Assembly: GCA_049299915.1 (NCBI GenBank)
Contig: JBAQYG010000029.1
Span: forward strand, 1-64,000
Direction: 5' to 3'
Length of the DNA: 64,000 bases
Source of the DNA: JAVHQB01 sp049299915
GTDB taxonomy: Bacteria; Patescibacteriota; Minisyncoccia; UBA6257; JAVHQB01
A program made the translations under genes and the position numbers. Of this stretch, positions 42,906-52,031 are shown in pieces. Below the pieces are notes generated by a model. That model searched no databases. It was not told the origin of the DNA and saw nothing but the letters and a program-made list of their open reading frames with translations. How positions within the stretch are numbered: position 1 is the first letter of the stretch; each line of letters opens with the position of its first letter.

Positions 42906-43965
42906 CTCTTTTTGGTATAAAACCAATAAGTCAAAATCCTATTTACTGGGTCTAGCTCCCATGGCTGGAGTTTCTGATGAACCATTTAGATTAATAGTAG
43001 CTAAATATGGTAAGCCAGATTTTATTTATACCGAATTTATTTGGCCAGAAGCTCTTTTGTCTATGTCGGAAGAAGCTTTGAAAAATATTATTTATTCAGA
43101 GAAAGAAAGGCCTATTATTGCTCAAATAGTTGGTAATAACCCAGAAGCTTTCTATAAAATAGCTCCTATTTTATGTGAATTAGGGTTTGATGGTATAGAT
43201 ATAAACATGGGTTGTCCAGATAAGCATATATTGGCTAGGGGCGCTGGAGCAGCATTGATCAAAAATCCATCTTTAGCAAAAAAATTATTTGAGGTAACTC
43301 AAAAAAGTATTAATGATTGGGCTCAAGGAAAAGATTTAAAAGATTACGGATATACTTTAAAAGAAATTAATTTTTGGAAAACTTTCCGGAAAAAATACCA
43401 TTTAAAACTTCCAAAAAATAGGAAACATATTCCTATCTCATTAAAAACAAGAATTGGTTACAGAGAGCCCGATATCAAATGGTTGCGTTTTGTAATAACT
43501 AAAATTCATCCAGAAGTCTTCATTCTCCATATGAGAACCTTCAAGGAGAATAGAAAGGGTTTGGGGCAATGGGATATTATGGAAAAAATAATACCATTGG
43601 CAGCTAAAAACAATGTAATTATAATAGGGAATGGAGGTATAAATAGTCATGCAGAGGCGTTAGATAAGATTAAAAGATATAATTTAAAAGGACTAATGAT
43701 TGCTCAGGGAGCCCTAGGGAATCCTTGGATTTTTAATGGTACAAGACCCACTACTAAGGAAAGATTAAAAATAGCTTTGGAGCATGCTAAGCTTTATAAA
43801 AGTCTTTTTGGGGAAAAGAAGTTTTTTACCATGCGCAAGCATCTTTTATGGTATACTAATGGTCTAATAAATTCCAAAGAATTACGTCGGCAACTTTGCC
43901 AAGTTAACACTTATGCAGAGTGTCAAACAATAATTGGTAGTTATTTGAAAGAAATTAAACATTAA
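42856..43965 (+). CDS. dus: tRNA-dihydrouridine synthase
   Basis: FMN enzyme that reduces uridines in the tRNA D-loop. 369 residues. LAPMAGVSDEPFR near 33-45 (FMN binding), NMGCPDKHIL near 117-126 with the catalytic cysteine, SLKTRIGY near 195, HMRTFKENRKG near 222, GNGGI near 258. An insertion of about 30 residues lies between ALIKNP and the SLKTRIGY strand. The N-terminal 28 residues are Lys-rich and encoded inside the mscS gene; no other Met start fits. Confidence 0.92.
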   Translation: MKQKKKVSKTKTPKRNSSFWYKTNKSKSYLLGLAPMAGVSDEPFRLIVAKYGKPDFIYTEFIWPEALLSMSEEALKNIIYSEKERPIIAQIVGNNPEAFYKIAPILCELGFDGIDINMGCPDKHILARGAGAALIKNPSLAKKLFEVTQKSINDWAQGKDLKDYGYTLKEINFWKTFRKKYHLKLPKNRKHIPISLKTRIGYREPDIKWLRFVITKIHPEVFILHMRTFKENRKGLGQWDIMEKIIPLAAKNNVIIIGNGGINSHAEALDKIKRYNLKGLMIAQGALGNPWIFNGTRPTTKERLKIALEHAKLYKSLFGEKKFFTMRKHLLWYTNGLINSKELRRQLCQVNTYAECQTIIGSYLKEIKH

Positions 43966-43984
43966 TTTGTAAATTATCCGAGGT

Positions 43985-44791
43985 ATGTACTCTTTTGTTA
44001 CTAGAAAAGTTGGCCTAGCCTTAGGGAGTGGCAGTGCACGAGGACTGGCCCATATAGGAGTAATCAAAGTTTTAGTCGAAAATAATATACCTATCGACTA
44101 TATCGCTGGTAGTAGCATTGGTTCAGTGGTCGGTGCTCTATATGCAGCTAAAAAGGATATTACCTATATAGAAAATTTGATCTATGGTCTAAACAAAAAA
44201 CAAGCTTTGTCATTAATAGATATAGCTCCACGTTATGGATTTATAAAAGGAGAAAAGATAGAAAAATATATAGAAGAAATTATAGGTAAAAAGAACTTCT
44301 ACGATTTAAAAATTCCTTTCGCAGCTGTGGCTACAGACTTAAAAACAGCCGAATCAATTGTTTTTAAAAGTGGAGACTTGATTAAAGCTATCCGTTCAAG
44401 TATTTCTATCCCAGTAGCCTTTAAACCAGTAGAATACGAGGGAAGACTATTAACAGATGGGGGAACTGCTATGCCAGTGCCCGCTCAAGTAGTTCGCTCT
44501 ATGGGAGCTGGACTAGTAATCGCCGTAGATCTTAATTCTGATTATGAAACAGTTCATAGTAAAAATAAATTCAATACCGGAGATATGATTAACGTTGCCC
44601 TTGATCTAATGGTTACCAATCTATCTAATTATAATAACAGTGCAGCTGATATAATTATTAAACCAAAAGTTGGAAAAATTACTTGGAATGATATGTTCAA
44701 TCCTAAAGCGGTCATTCTTGAAGGAGAAAGAGTAATGAATGAAGCCTTACCTCAGGTCGAAAGATTTTTACATAATAGTTTGTGGATTTAA
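43985..44791 (+). CDS. Patatin-like phospholipase
   Basis: 268 residues, RssA-type. Oxyanion motif GSGSARGLAH near 14-23, nucleophile GSSIGS near 40-45, and catalytic Asp in DGGTAMPVP near 158-166. It hydrolyses acyl ester bonds in lipids; the natural substrate is unknown. There is no signal peptide, so it is cytoplasmic or membrane-associated. 3 bases before obg. Confidence 0.88.
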   Translation: MYSFVTRKVGLALGSGSARGLAHIGVIKVLVENNIPIDYIAGSSIGSVVGALYAAKKDITYIENLIYGLNKKQALSLIDIAPRYGFIKGEKIEKYIEEIIGKKNFYDLKIPFAAVATDLKTAESIVFKSGDLIKAIRSSISIPVAFKPVEYEGRLLTDGGTAMPVPAQVVRSMGAGLVIAVDLNSDYETVHSKNKFNTGDMINVALDLMVTNLSNYNNSAADIIIKPKVGKITWNDMFNPKAVILEGERVMNEALPQVERFLHNSLWI

Positions 44792-44794
44792 AAT

Positions 44795-45775
44795 ATGCTT
44801 ATAGACGAAGTAACAATCAAAATAAAAGCTGGGAATGGTGGTGATGGCAAAGCCGCCTTCAATAGTAACCTTATGAGTCTAGGACCGTCAGGAGCAAGTG
44901 GCGGTACTGGCGGTAATGTTTATGTATTAGGAGTATCCGATATGAACGCTTTAGAAAGGCTTCGTTTTACTAAAGTTATTAAGGCTAATAATGGTGGACC
45001 GGGCCAAGAGCAATTTCGTGATGGAAAAACAGGCGAGGATGCTGTCATATTAGTGCCTGCTGGTACGACAGTAGAGAATAAGCAGAATCACATAAAATAT
45101 GATGTTTTAAAAATCGGTGAGAAAATCATGGTAGCCAAAGGTGGTCATGGCGGTAAAGGTAATTTTTTATTTAGATCATCTAGAAATACTTCACCTACTC
45201 AATTTCAAAAAGGTCTTCCTGGAGATGAAGCGGATTTTCATTTAGAGCTAAAATTAATTGCCGATGTTGGTCTGGTAGGTCTCCCTAATGCTGGGAAATC
45301 AAGTCTTCTTAATAATCTAACAAAGGCTAATGTCAGAGTAGCTGATTATCCTTTCACTACCCTCGAACCAAATCTTGGTGTTTTTTATACCAAAGAAATG
45401 CGACCCATAGTAATTGCAGATATTCCTGGTTTAATAGAAGGGGCTTCGCAAGGAAAGGGTCTGGGATATAAATTCTTAAGACACATAGAGAGAACAAGAC
45501 TCTTATGGCATCTTTTGAGCATGGAATCGGAGAATTTGTTAGAAGATTATCTTAAAATAAAAAAAGAGCTAACAAATTACAATGATACTTTGGGAGAAAA
45601 ACCAGAATTGATTATTTTTACTAAAATTGATTATGAATCAAAAGAAAACAGTAAGAAATTAAAAGAAGCCGAAGCTTATTTCAAAAAGTTAGGAATTAAA
45701 ACCATTGCCCTTTCGAATTTAACAGAGGAAGGCATAGATACGCTTAAAAAAGACGTACTAGAAAAACTAAATTAA
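44795..45775 (+). CDS. obg: Obg family GTPase without C-terminal domain
   Basis: Ribosome-assembly GTPase. 326 residues. The glycine-rich Obg domain (1-156) contains GNGGDGKAAF and GGHGGKGN. G domain: GLPNAGKSSLLN near 165-176 (G1), DIPGLIEGASQGKGLG near 209-224 (G3), FTKID near 274 (G4, T in place of N), then a final helix. The usual ~90-residue Obg C-terminal (OCT) domain is absent, as in some reduced genomes. Confidence 0.94.
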   Translation: MLIDEVTIKIKAGNGGDGKAAFNSNLMSLGPSGASGGTGGNVYVLGVSDMNALERLRFTKVIKANNGGPGQEQFRDGKTGEDAVILVPAGTTVENKQNHIKYDVLKIGEKIMVAKGGHGGKGNFLFRSSRNTSPTQFQKGLPGDEADFHLELKLIADVGLVGLPNAGKSSLLNNLTKANVRVADYPFTTLEPNLGVFYTKEMRPIVIADIPGLIEGASQGKGLGYKFLRHIERTRLLWHLLSMESENLLEDYLKIKKELTNYNDTLGEKPELIIFTKIDYESKENSKKLKEAEAYFKKLGIKTIALSNLTEEGIDTLKKDVLEKLN

Positions 45776-45777
45776 TT

Positions 45778-45806
45778 TTGACAAAACGACGATTATCCTT
45801 TATATT
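45778..45806 (+). promoter_or_regulatory. Promoter for tRNA-Phe
   Basis: TTGACA at 45778-45783, a 17-base spacer and TATATT at 45801-45806. The tRNA starts 62 bases after the -10 box, so a 5' leader is removed. Confidence 0.75.
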
Positions 45807-45867
45807 TAGCTTTGCAAATAGGTTTTACTATGTTGTGCTACATGGTAAGATTTAATCAGATATTTTA

Positions 45868-45939
45868 GCCGAGGTAGCTCAGTGGTAGAGCGTATGCCTG
45901 AAGAGCATAGCGTCGGGTGTCCGATTCACCCCCTCGGCA
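45868..45939 (+). tRNA. tRNA-Phe(GAA)
   Basis: The acceptor GCCGAGG pairs with CCTCGGC. The anticodon loop is CTGAAGA (GAA) on a 5-bp stem. CCA is not encoded (CAG follows the discriminator A). Confidence 0.95.
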
Positions 45940-46011
45940 CAGATTCAAAATTTAAGTATTTATTTTCTAATATATATATAAATTTATTGAATCCATATAT
46001 ATTCTAATCAT

Positions 46012-46410
46012 ATGAAAAACATCAAAGACAAAGGGCTGCTTATATTTATAATAGTTGTAATATTGGCTTTAACCGGACTTTTGGTTTACGTACAAATTAA
46101 ATCAAAAAAAGGAACGACAATTACTCAAGGAGAAGATCTTCTGTTTTATTCGGTGAATTGTCCTCATTGTAAAAATGTAGAAAATTTTCTTAAAGAAAAC
46201 CAAGCTGAAACTAAACTAGCTTATCAAAATATAGAAGTAGATTTCAGTCAGGCCAACAAACAGTTAATTTTACAAAAACAAACTAGCTGTGGTTATACAG
46301 AAGAAAACAATTTAGGAGCCATCCCATTCCTTTATACAAAAGATGCTAAATGTCTTGTCGGAGATGTAGAAATTATTAATTACTTTAAGAAAGAACTGGG
46401 TATCAAGTAG
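46012..46410 (+). CDS. Membrane-anchored thioredoxin/glutaredoxin-fold protein
   Basis: 132 residues: an N-terminal helix (about 9-27), then a thioredoxin-like domain with YSVNCPHCKNVENFL near 46-60 (C-P-H-C active site) and the cis-proline GAIPFL near 103. The active site would face outside the membrane, so it could form or isomerise disulfides in exported proteins such as the cysteine-bearing pilins 8-11 kb downstream. A second cysteine pair (TSCGYT, KCLVG) is present. Confidence 0.8.
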   Translation: MKNIKDKGLLIFIIVVILALTGLLVYVQIKSKKGTTITQGEDLLFYSVNCPHCKNVENFLKENQAETKLAYQNIEVDFSQANKQLILQKQTSCGYTEENNLGAIPFLYTKDAKCLVGDVEIINYFKKELGIK

Positions 46411-46450
46411 TGGGTGATAGGAACAGTTGAGATTGATTTTGATTACGAAT

Positions 46451-46524
46451 GGGCAATTAGCTCAGTTGGTTAGAGCGCCTCGTTTACACCGAGGAGGTCG
46501 TGGGTTCGAATCCTACACTGCCCA
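46451..46524 (+). tRNA. tRNA-Val(TAC)
   Basis: The acceptor GGGCAAT pairs with ACTGCCC with one A-C mismatch. The anticodon loop is TTTACAC (TAC) on a 5-bp GC-rich stem. CCA is not encoded. Confidence 0.94.
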
Positions 46525-46559
46525 CACTCAAAGATTGTTACAAATTTAAATTTTATTTT

Positions 46560-46772
46560 ATGTTAGAAGCATTTAAAAAACTGTTCAAAACAGAAGAAGA
46601 TGTGGACTCTTACACTGCAGGTAGGGCAGATATTTCTGACGAAATGAAGGCAACTATAGAGGCTGTTTCTCATATGAAACCGCAACAAGATATGGATGCT
46701 AGTGAAGAAGATAAGAAAGGGGATGAAGAAGGGGCAGATAAGACTCCAGGTAATAACGAACAGATTCACTAA
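46560..46772 (+). CDS. Small acidic hypothetical protein
   Basis: 70 residues from ATG 46560. A short amphipathic N-terminal helix (LEAFKKLFK) is followed by a highly acidic, probably unstructured tail with many Asp, Glu and Lys. Ends before a bidirectional terminator. Function unknown. Confidence 0.55.
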   Translation: MLEAFKKLFKTEEDVDSYTAGRADISDEMKATIEAVSHMKPQQDMDASEEDKKGDEEGADKTPGNNEQIH

Positions 46773-46774
46773 AT

Positions 46775-46801
46775 AAAAAACACCCATTGCGGGTGTTTTT
46801 T
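46775..46801. terminator. Bidirectional terminator between the acidic-protein gene and comF
   Basis: An 11-bp stem, AAAAAACACCC (46775-46785) with GGGTGTTTTTT (46791-46801), and a 5-base loop. It overlaps the comF stop codon. Confidence 0.92.
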
Positions 46802-47507
46802 AATATATTTGACCAGCCAAGGTTAAACCAATTATTTGTTTAGCCCCATTTTCTTTTAGAATTCTAGCAGCTTCATTTAGAGTAGCTCCAGTAGTATAGA
46901 CATCATCTATAAGAATAAAATTCTTTTGAGAGATTTCTTTTTTATCGGTAATTTTGAACGCATTTAGCATATTTTCTAACCTATCTTCAGGCGAAACGGC
47001 AAGAGCCTGGGGAGGGTTATTTTTTATCCTTATCAGATTATTATTTATAATGGGTAATTTTAATGAATTTTTATCGGGAATAATTATTTCCGCTTGATTA
47101 AATCCTCTCATTCTTTTTCGTTCATCACTCAAGGGAATGGGAATGATGCTAAAATTACCCTCGCTTAATATATTTGAATGACAATCTAGAAAAGATTCGA
47201 CATAAACCTGAAATAAATTTTTTAAAGGTACTAAGTTATGATATTTAAAATTTAAAATAAGAGATTGTATCAAGGGCATTTGCCAATCAAATAAACAAGC
47301 TATGGCTTGCAGTGTTGAGTTGTGAATAGGGCAAACCATCTGATTATCTGATAGGAGTTGATGACAGATAGGACAGTATAATGAACCATTAGGTCTTAGA
47401 TCCTTGGCACAACCTAGACATAAAGGAATAGAACTATTTAAAAATTTATGGCAACCCAAGCATTGATTAGGCAAAATTAAATCTAAGTATTTTTTAGAAT
47501 CGAACAT
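46800..47507 (-). CDS. comF: ComF family phosphoribosyltransferase-like protein
   Basis: 235 residues from the ATG at 47505-47507; an in-frame TTG lies 24 bases upstream. N-terminal zinc-finger cysteines (CLGC, CLGC, CPIC) at about 14-52, then the phosphoribosyltransferase core: IPIPLSDERKRMRGFNQAE near 141-159 and LIDDVYTTGATLNEAA near 198-213. ComF is required for DNA uptake in transformation. It diverges from the pilus cluster next to it, which fits that role. Confidence 0.9.
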   Translation of the reverse strand: MFDSKKYLDLILPNQCLGCHKFLNSSIPLCLGCAKDLRPNGSLYCPICHQLLSDNQMVCPIHNSTLQAIACLFDWQMPLIQSLILNFKYHNLVPLKNLFQVYVESFLDCHSNILSEGNFSIIPIPLSDERKRMRGFNQAEIIIPDKNSLKLPIINNNLIRIKNNPPQALAVSPEDRLENMLNAFKITDKKEISQKNFILIDDVYTTGATLNEAARILKENGAKQIIGLTLAGQIY

Positions 47508-47591
47508 AGTTGCAATATTTGCTAAACCCAATTAGAATAAAGGGTAAGAAGCGGTTATGTGATTTGAATTATTAGTAATTATAACATTTGC

Positions 47592-48659
47592 ATGTCATTT
47601 TTTAATAAGATGTTATCTCCCAATCATTATGTTGGGATTGATATCGGAACTACTAGCATCAAAGTAGCTGAAATTGTACGTACCGATGGGACTCTTTTTC
47701 TTAAATCCTACGGTATTTTAGAAAACTATGCGCATTTAGAAAGATTAAATGAATCTATTCAAACCAGCAGCTTTAAATTAATAGAGGAACCTACTGCTCA
47801 ACTAATTTCCACCTTGCTCAAAAAAACCAATATGCATCCAGATTATGTGATTATGTCTGTACCGGCCTTTGAATCCTTTGTTGCTTTAGTGAGTTTGCCA
47901 AAAATGCCAGAAAGAGAAATAGATCAAGCCTTAGCTTATCAAGCCAAACAATATATACCCTTACCAGTTGCCGATACTATGCTTGAATGGATAAACGTGG
48001 GCGAAGATGAAAAAGGGTTGCAAGTTTTACTAATTGCTGTTCCGAAGGATGAAGTAGCTCGCTTAGTAAAAACTGCTCAATTGGCGAAATTGAATTTAAA
48101 TTCTATAGAACTTGAAAGTATAAGCGCTGCACGTATTTTCTCATCAGTAGTCAAAGAACCATATATGATAGTAGATATTGGTGGGAGGCTAACTTCTTTC
48201 GCTTTAGTGGAAAAAGGTAAGTTAAAATTTGTAGAAAATATAGATTTAGGAGGTGGAGACTTAACTCAAGTCATTTCTACCGGTATGAATATAGATCCTT
48301 TCAGGGCTGAAGAGCTTAAAAGGACTCAAGGAATACTAGAAAATGGGGATAGCAATACTGGAGTAGCTGGTTTAATCCTTCCCATTTTAGGAAATATTGC
48401 TGCCCAAGCTATGAAAACTAAACGTCTATACGAGAGCAATCATAATTTGACCATTGGAACCATAGTTTTAACTGGTGGGGGAGCCAATCTTCCAGGATGT
48501 TTAGAGTACTTTGCAAAAGAAACTCAGAGTAAAGTTATAAAAGGGAATCCTTTTGAAATGGGGATTATCAAATACGAAAGTAGATTAGAGCCGATAGTAA
48601 AAGAAATAGGTTCAAGTCTTTCTATTGCTTGCGGGTTGTCGATGGTAAAATTATCCTAA
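47592..48659 (+). CDS. pilM: Type IV pilus assembly protein PilM
   Basis: 355 residues, actin-like ATPase fold. HYVGIDIGTTSIKVAEI near 10-26 is the PilM phosphate-1 motif. MIVDIGGRLTSFALVEKG near 197-214, and IVLTGGGANLPG near 294-305 complete the fold. It forms a cytoplasmic ring with PilN/O at the membrane. First gene of the pilus block. Confidence 0.93.
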   Translation: MSFFNKMLSPNHYVGIDIGTTSIKVAEIVRTDGTLFLKSYGILENYAHLERLNESIQTSSFKLIEEPTAQLISTLLKKTNMHPDYVIMSVPAFESFVALVSLPKMPEREIDQALAYQAKQYIPLPVADTMLEWINVGEDEKGLQVLLIAVPKDEVARLVKTAQLAKLNLNSIELESISAARIFSSVVKEPYMIVDIGGRLTSFALVEKGKLKFVENIDLGGGDLTQVISTGMNIDPFRAEELKRTQGILENGDSNTGVAGLILPILGNIAAQAMKTKRLYESNHNLTIGTIVLTGGGANLPGCLEYFAKETQSKVIKGNPFEMGIIKYESRLEPIVKEIGSSLSIACGLSMVKLS

Positions 48660-48685
48660 AAAATGAGAGTAGTATTTGTTTCCCC

Positions 48686-48715
48686 TTGCTTTTGATTATT
48701 TAATTAGAGTATAAT
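48686..48715 (+). promoter_or_regulatory. Internal promoter before pilN
   Basis: TTGCTT at 48686-48691, an 18-base spacer and TATAAT at 48710-48715, in the 83-base gap between pilM and pilN. Confidence 0.6.
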
Positions 48716-48742
48716 AAGAGAAGAGAATTTAATAATTCTTAT

Positions 48743-49312
48743 ATGGATATTGCGAACGTTAAAAGAGATGTTAGCTATACTCTAAATCATAAAGATAATA
48801 AAAATACGTGGCCGAATGGACTAGTGGCGCTTAGCGTCATAATTTTAGTGGTGGCCATTTTAGTAGCTACTGGACTTAAATTATGGAGTAGCTATCAAAC
48901 AAAAAAATTAACTTCTTTAAATACAGAAATTGAAGAGTTGAAAGCTTCTTTTCCCGGAGAGGAAGCAGATATTATTAAAACCGAGAAAACATTAAATAAT
49001 ATTGGTCAAATTCTCAAAGAGCATCAAAGTACCGCCAAGCTCCTGACAGTTATTGAAGAAAATACTGATCAAAATGTTTATTTCACGAATATGGGCTGGG
49101 ATCCAGATACTCTTATTTTAACTTTAAGTGGAGTGGCTGATAGCTATTCTACCGTAGCTCTTCAAGTAAAGAACTTTCAACAAGCAGTTTTAAGTGGAAA
49201 TAGTCAGCCGGCTTTTGGCCAAGTGATTTTAAAGGGTTCTAAAATCAATGGGACAGCTAAATATGATTTTAGTTTAGAACTTAGTGTCAATAAAGCTGTG
49301 TTAAATTTTTAA
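48743..49312 (+). CDS. pilN: PilN-like inner-membrane pilus protein
   Basis: 189 residues. A short cytoplasmic N-terminus beginning MDIANVKRDVSYTLN, one helix (about 27-47), a coiled coil (50-85) and a small extracellular fold. The position after pilM and the layout match PilN, whose N-terminus binds PilM. Sequence similarity is weak by eye, so the call rests on topology and context. Confidence 0.78.
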   Translation: MDIANVKRDVSYTLNHKDNKNTWPNGLVALSVIILVVAILVATGLKLWSSYQTKKLTSLNTEIEELKASFPGEEADIIKTEKTLNNIGQILKEHQSTAKLLTVIEENTDQNVYFTNMGWDPDTLILTLSGVADSYSTVALQVKNFQQAVLSGNSQPAFGQVILKGSKINGTAKYDFSLELSVNKAVLNF

Positions 49313-49317
49313 TATTT

Positions 49318-49932
49318 ATGAGAGAGAATACTAAGCAAACTTTATCAGTAGCCCTTATAACGGCTTGTGTGGCTGGAGCGGTGTTTATATTTGCCAGAAT
49401 TATCTCTCCAGGAAGAGACGATTTACAAAAGATTATGGGTAATATAAAAATTGCTCAAGCAGATAAAGATGAATTAGTTAAATATAAACTGTTGGGAGAG
49501 AAACTTGTAAGTGAATCAGCTTTAATGGAATCTCAGATTAATGATGTTAAAGAAATAATGCCTTCTTCCCCGCAAACAGCAGAAATATTGGCTACCCTAG
49601 ATGTTCTGGCAAAGGAAAATGGATTAGTGCTTGATAAAATAGATTTTACTTTTGGTAGACTGACAAGACAAAATAGTGAAGAGGATTTGACCGATTTACC
49701 ATCATTAATTAATACCCAATTAACTTTAAGAGGAAATTATTTAGGCTTCAAAACGTTCTTACAAGAAGTAGAAAAAGAAAAGCGCTTGCTCAATTTATTC
49801 GGGCTGACGATTAATAATAAGAATGTTTCACCTTCTAGTATAGTAATCGGAGGTGTTAAACCAAAAGTAACGGGTGGAGCAACAACTATTTTAGAATACC
49901 AAATTAGTCTAACAGCCTATTATCAATTATAA
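49318..49932 (+). CDS. pilO: PilO-like inner-membrane pilus protein
   Basis: 204 residues: one helix (about 8-28), a coiled coil (30-80), then an alpha/beta domain with LTLRGNYLGFKTFLQEVEK near 137-155, which matches PilO (the family's V-x-G-x-Y-x-x-h-x-x-F-h-x-x-L-E pattern). It pairs with PilN in the alignment complex. 5 bases after pilN. Confidence 0.82.
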   Translation: MRENTKQTLSVALITACVAGAVFIFARIISPGRDDLQKIMGNIKIAQADKDELVKYKLLGEKLVSESALMESQINDVKEIMPSSPQTAEILATLDVLAKENGLVLDKIDFTFGRLTRQNSEEDLTDLPSLINTQLTLRGNYLGFKTFLQEVEKEKRLLNLFGLTINNKNVSPSSIVIGGVKPKVTGGATTILEYQISLTAYYQL

Positions 49933-49937
49933 ATCCT

Positions 49938-50249
49938 ATGAGTATAAATATTAATCAAACTCCTACTAGGAAAAATAATTTGTGGCTTTGGATAATTGTC
50001 ATGGTCTTTTTGATTGGGGGAGGATTATTCTTCTTTCTTCAATCAGCTGTGAATCCAGAAATAGTAGTAACTAACGATATTAAAAAACTTTTACCCAAGG
50101 GTAGTGAAATTGTTGAAGACATAGACCTCAATGCAAAGATAACAAGTATTTTTGAAAGCTATCCTTTCTTAACTCAATTGGTGAAACACACAGATTTAGA
50201 TCAGTTAGTAAGTGGTACAAAGGGGAAGACTAACCCTTTTGCTAAGTAG
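49938..50249 (+). CDS. Small bitopic membrane protein in pilus operon
   Basis: 103 residues: a polar N-terminus (SININQTPTRKNNL), one helix (about 16-36), and a short extracellular part. It occupies the place of PilP but has neither its lipobox nor its secretin-binding domain, which fits the absence of a secretin gene. It ends 13 bases before the pilB start. Confidence 0.65.
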   Translation: MSININQTPTRKNNLWLWIIVMVFLIGGGLFFFLQSAVNPEIVVTNDIKKLLPKGSEIVEDIDLNAKITSIFESYPFLTQLVKHTDLDQLVSGTKGKTNPFAK

Positions 50250-50262
50250 TATAGGTTTGATA

Positions 50263-52020
50263 ATGGATCTTAATTTTTTAAAATTCTTAGCTGAGCAAAA
50301 ATTAATTACGGCCGATAAGGCCTCTCTTTTAGAGAAAGAAATTAATCCTTTGGGGAGTAATATTGAAGAGCTTCTTTTAAGCCAAAAAGTTTTAAATGAA
50401 AATGAGTTGGCAATAGTTAAGGGCAAATACTTTGGTTTACCAATCAAAACATTTTTACCCCAGGACACTATTCCCCAAGATGTTTTAGCTCTTATTCCTG
50501 AAGATGCCGCTCGCAATTATAAAGTGATTAGTATTGCCAAAGACAAGAGTGACCTTTCAATCGGAATGCTTCATCCAGAAGATTTAAGAGCCCAGGAAGC
50601 TATTAAATATATAGCCAAGAGATTACATTTAGGAATTAAAATTTATGTAGTAACCCAAAGTGATTTGAAACGTTTGTGGACACAGTATCAGACTTTCGCA
50701 GAAGATCTCAGAAAGATTTTAACCGATCTTCAACAAGATTTTAGCCAAAGATTTTTTAAAGATAAGGCCAAACCAACTGGTCAGGCAGTTAATTTAAAAA
50801 TACAAGGAGCAATTGCCGAAGAAGCACCTATTATAAAACTACTCTCAGCAGTTTTTACTTATGCAGTAAGAACGAGAGCTTCTGATATTCATATAGAACC
50901 TCTAAGAGATAAATTACGTATTCGTTTAAGAGTAGATGGTAACCTCTCTTCAAACATTTTTTTACCCTTAGAAATTCATTCAGCTATTATTTCGCGTATT
51001 AAGGTTATGTCTAATTTAAAAATAGACGAAACCAGAGTTCCTCAAGACGGTAGATTTCATACTTATATTGATGAGAAAGAAATTGATTACAGAGTCTCTT
51101 CTTTTCCAACTGCTTTAGGCGAGAAAATTGCTATCAGAGTTTTAGATCCAACGATTGGTCTTAAAAGTGTTAAAGATTTGGGTGTAGATGGTCATAATGC
51201 CGAAGTTTTGAGTAGGGCTATGATTAAGCCTTACGGTATGATTTTAATTACTGGCCCTACTGGTTCAGGAAAATCAACCACTCTTTACGCTATGCTTCAA
51301 GAATTAAACAAAGAGGGTGTTAATATCATTAGCCTTGAAGATCCAGTTGAATATACAGTTGAAGGAGTTAATCAATCTCAAGTTTTACCTGAAATAGGCT
51401 ATACCTTTGCCAATGGATTAAGATCTATCTTACGTCAAGATCCTGATATAATTATGGTAGGAGAAATAAGAGATGATGAAACAGCTGATTTAGCTATTCA
51501 CGCTGCTCTAACTGGGCATATAGTATTAGCCACTCTTCATACAAACAATGCCGTGGGAGTTATCCCGAGGCTTTTAGATATGGGAGCAGAATCGTTCCTT
51601 TTACCACCAGCTTTAAGCTTAATGATTTCCCAAAGACTAGTGAGAAGATTGTGTCCTGATTGCACAGTGCAAGTAGCGGCTAATGAAATGCAAACTCAAA
51701 TAATAGACGAGGCTCTAAGCGATTTACCTCCTAGTGCTAAAAATAGTTTAACATTTAAAAAACCTTATACTCTTTATACTTCCAAAGGTTGCCAAACTTG
51801 TAATAATAAAGGCTACTTGGGAAGAATTGGTATATTTGAAGCATTAGAAATGTCCCCAGAACTCGCACAGATTATTTATAAAAAGGGTGATAGTGAATTA
51901 ATTGCCCAAGAAGCCAAGAAACAAGGTATGATAAGTTTAAGACAAGATGGAGTTCTGAAAGCCTTGAACGGTCAAACTACTTTAGAAGAAGTTATTAAAA
52001 CTACTGACGCTAAAAATTAA
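50263..52020 (+). CDS. pilB: Type IV pilus assembly ATPase PilB
   Basis: 585 residues from ATG 50263. The N-terminal MshEN-like domain (about 1-130) is followed by the secretion ATPase: RASDIHIEP near 205, Walker A TGPTGSGKSTTLYAM near 328-342, Asp box, Walker B PDIIMVGEIRDDETADLA near 394-411 and His box. The tetracysteine zinc motif (CPDC near 465, CQTC near 513) separates assembly ATPases from retraction ATPases. Powers pilus extension. Confidence 0.95.
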   Translation: MDLNFLKFLAEQKLITADKASLLEKEINPLGSNIEELLLSQKVLNENELAIVKGKYFGLPIKTFLPQDTIPQDVLALIPEDAARNYKVISIAKDKSDLSIGMLHPEDLRAQEAIKYIAKRLHLGIKIYVVTQSDLKRLWTQYQTFAEDLRKILTDLQQDFSQRFFKDKAKPTGQAVNLKIQGAIAEEAPIIKLLSAVFTYAVRTRASDIHIEPLRDKLRIRLRVDGNLSSNIFLPLEIHSAIISRIKVMSNLKIDETRVPQDGRFHTYIDEKEIDYRVSSFPTALGEKIAIRVLDPTIGLKSVKDLGVDGHNAEVLSRAMIKPYGMILITGPTGSGKSTTLYAMLQELNKEGVNIISLEDPVEYTVEGVNQSQVLPEIGYTFANGLRSILRQDPDIIMVGEIRDDETADLAIHAALTGHIVLATLHTNNAVGVIPRLLDMGAESFLLPPALSLMISQRLVRRLCPDCTVQVAANEMQTQIIDEALSDLPPSAKNSLTFKKPYTLYTSKGCQTCNNKGYLGRIGIFEALEMSPELAQIIYKKGDSELIAQEAKKQGMISLRQDGVLKALNGQTTLEEVIKTTDAKN

Positions 52021-52031
52021 TAATTATTTTT

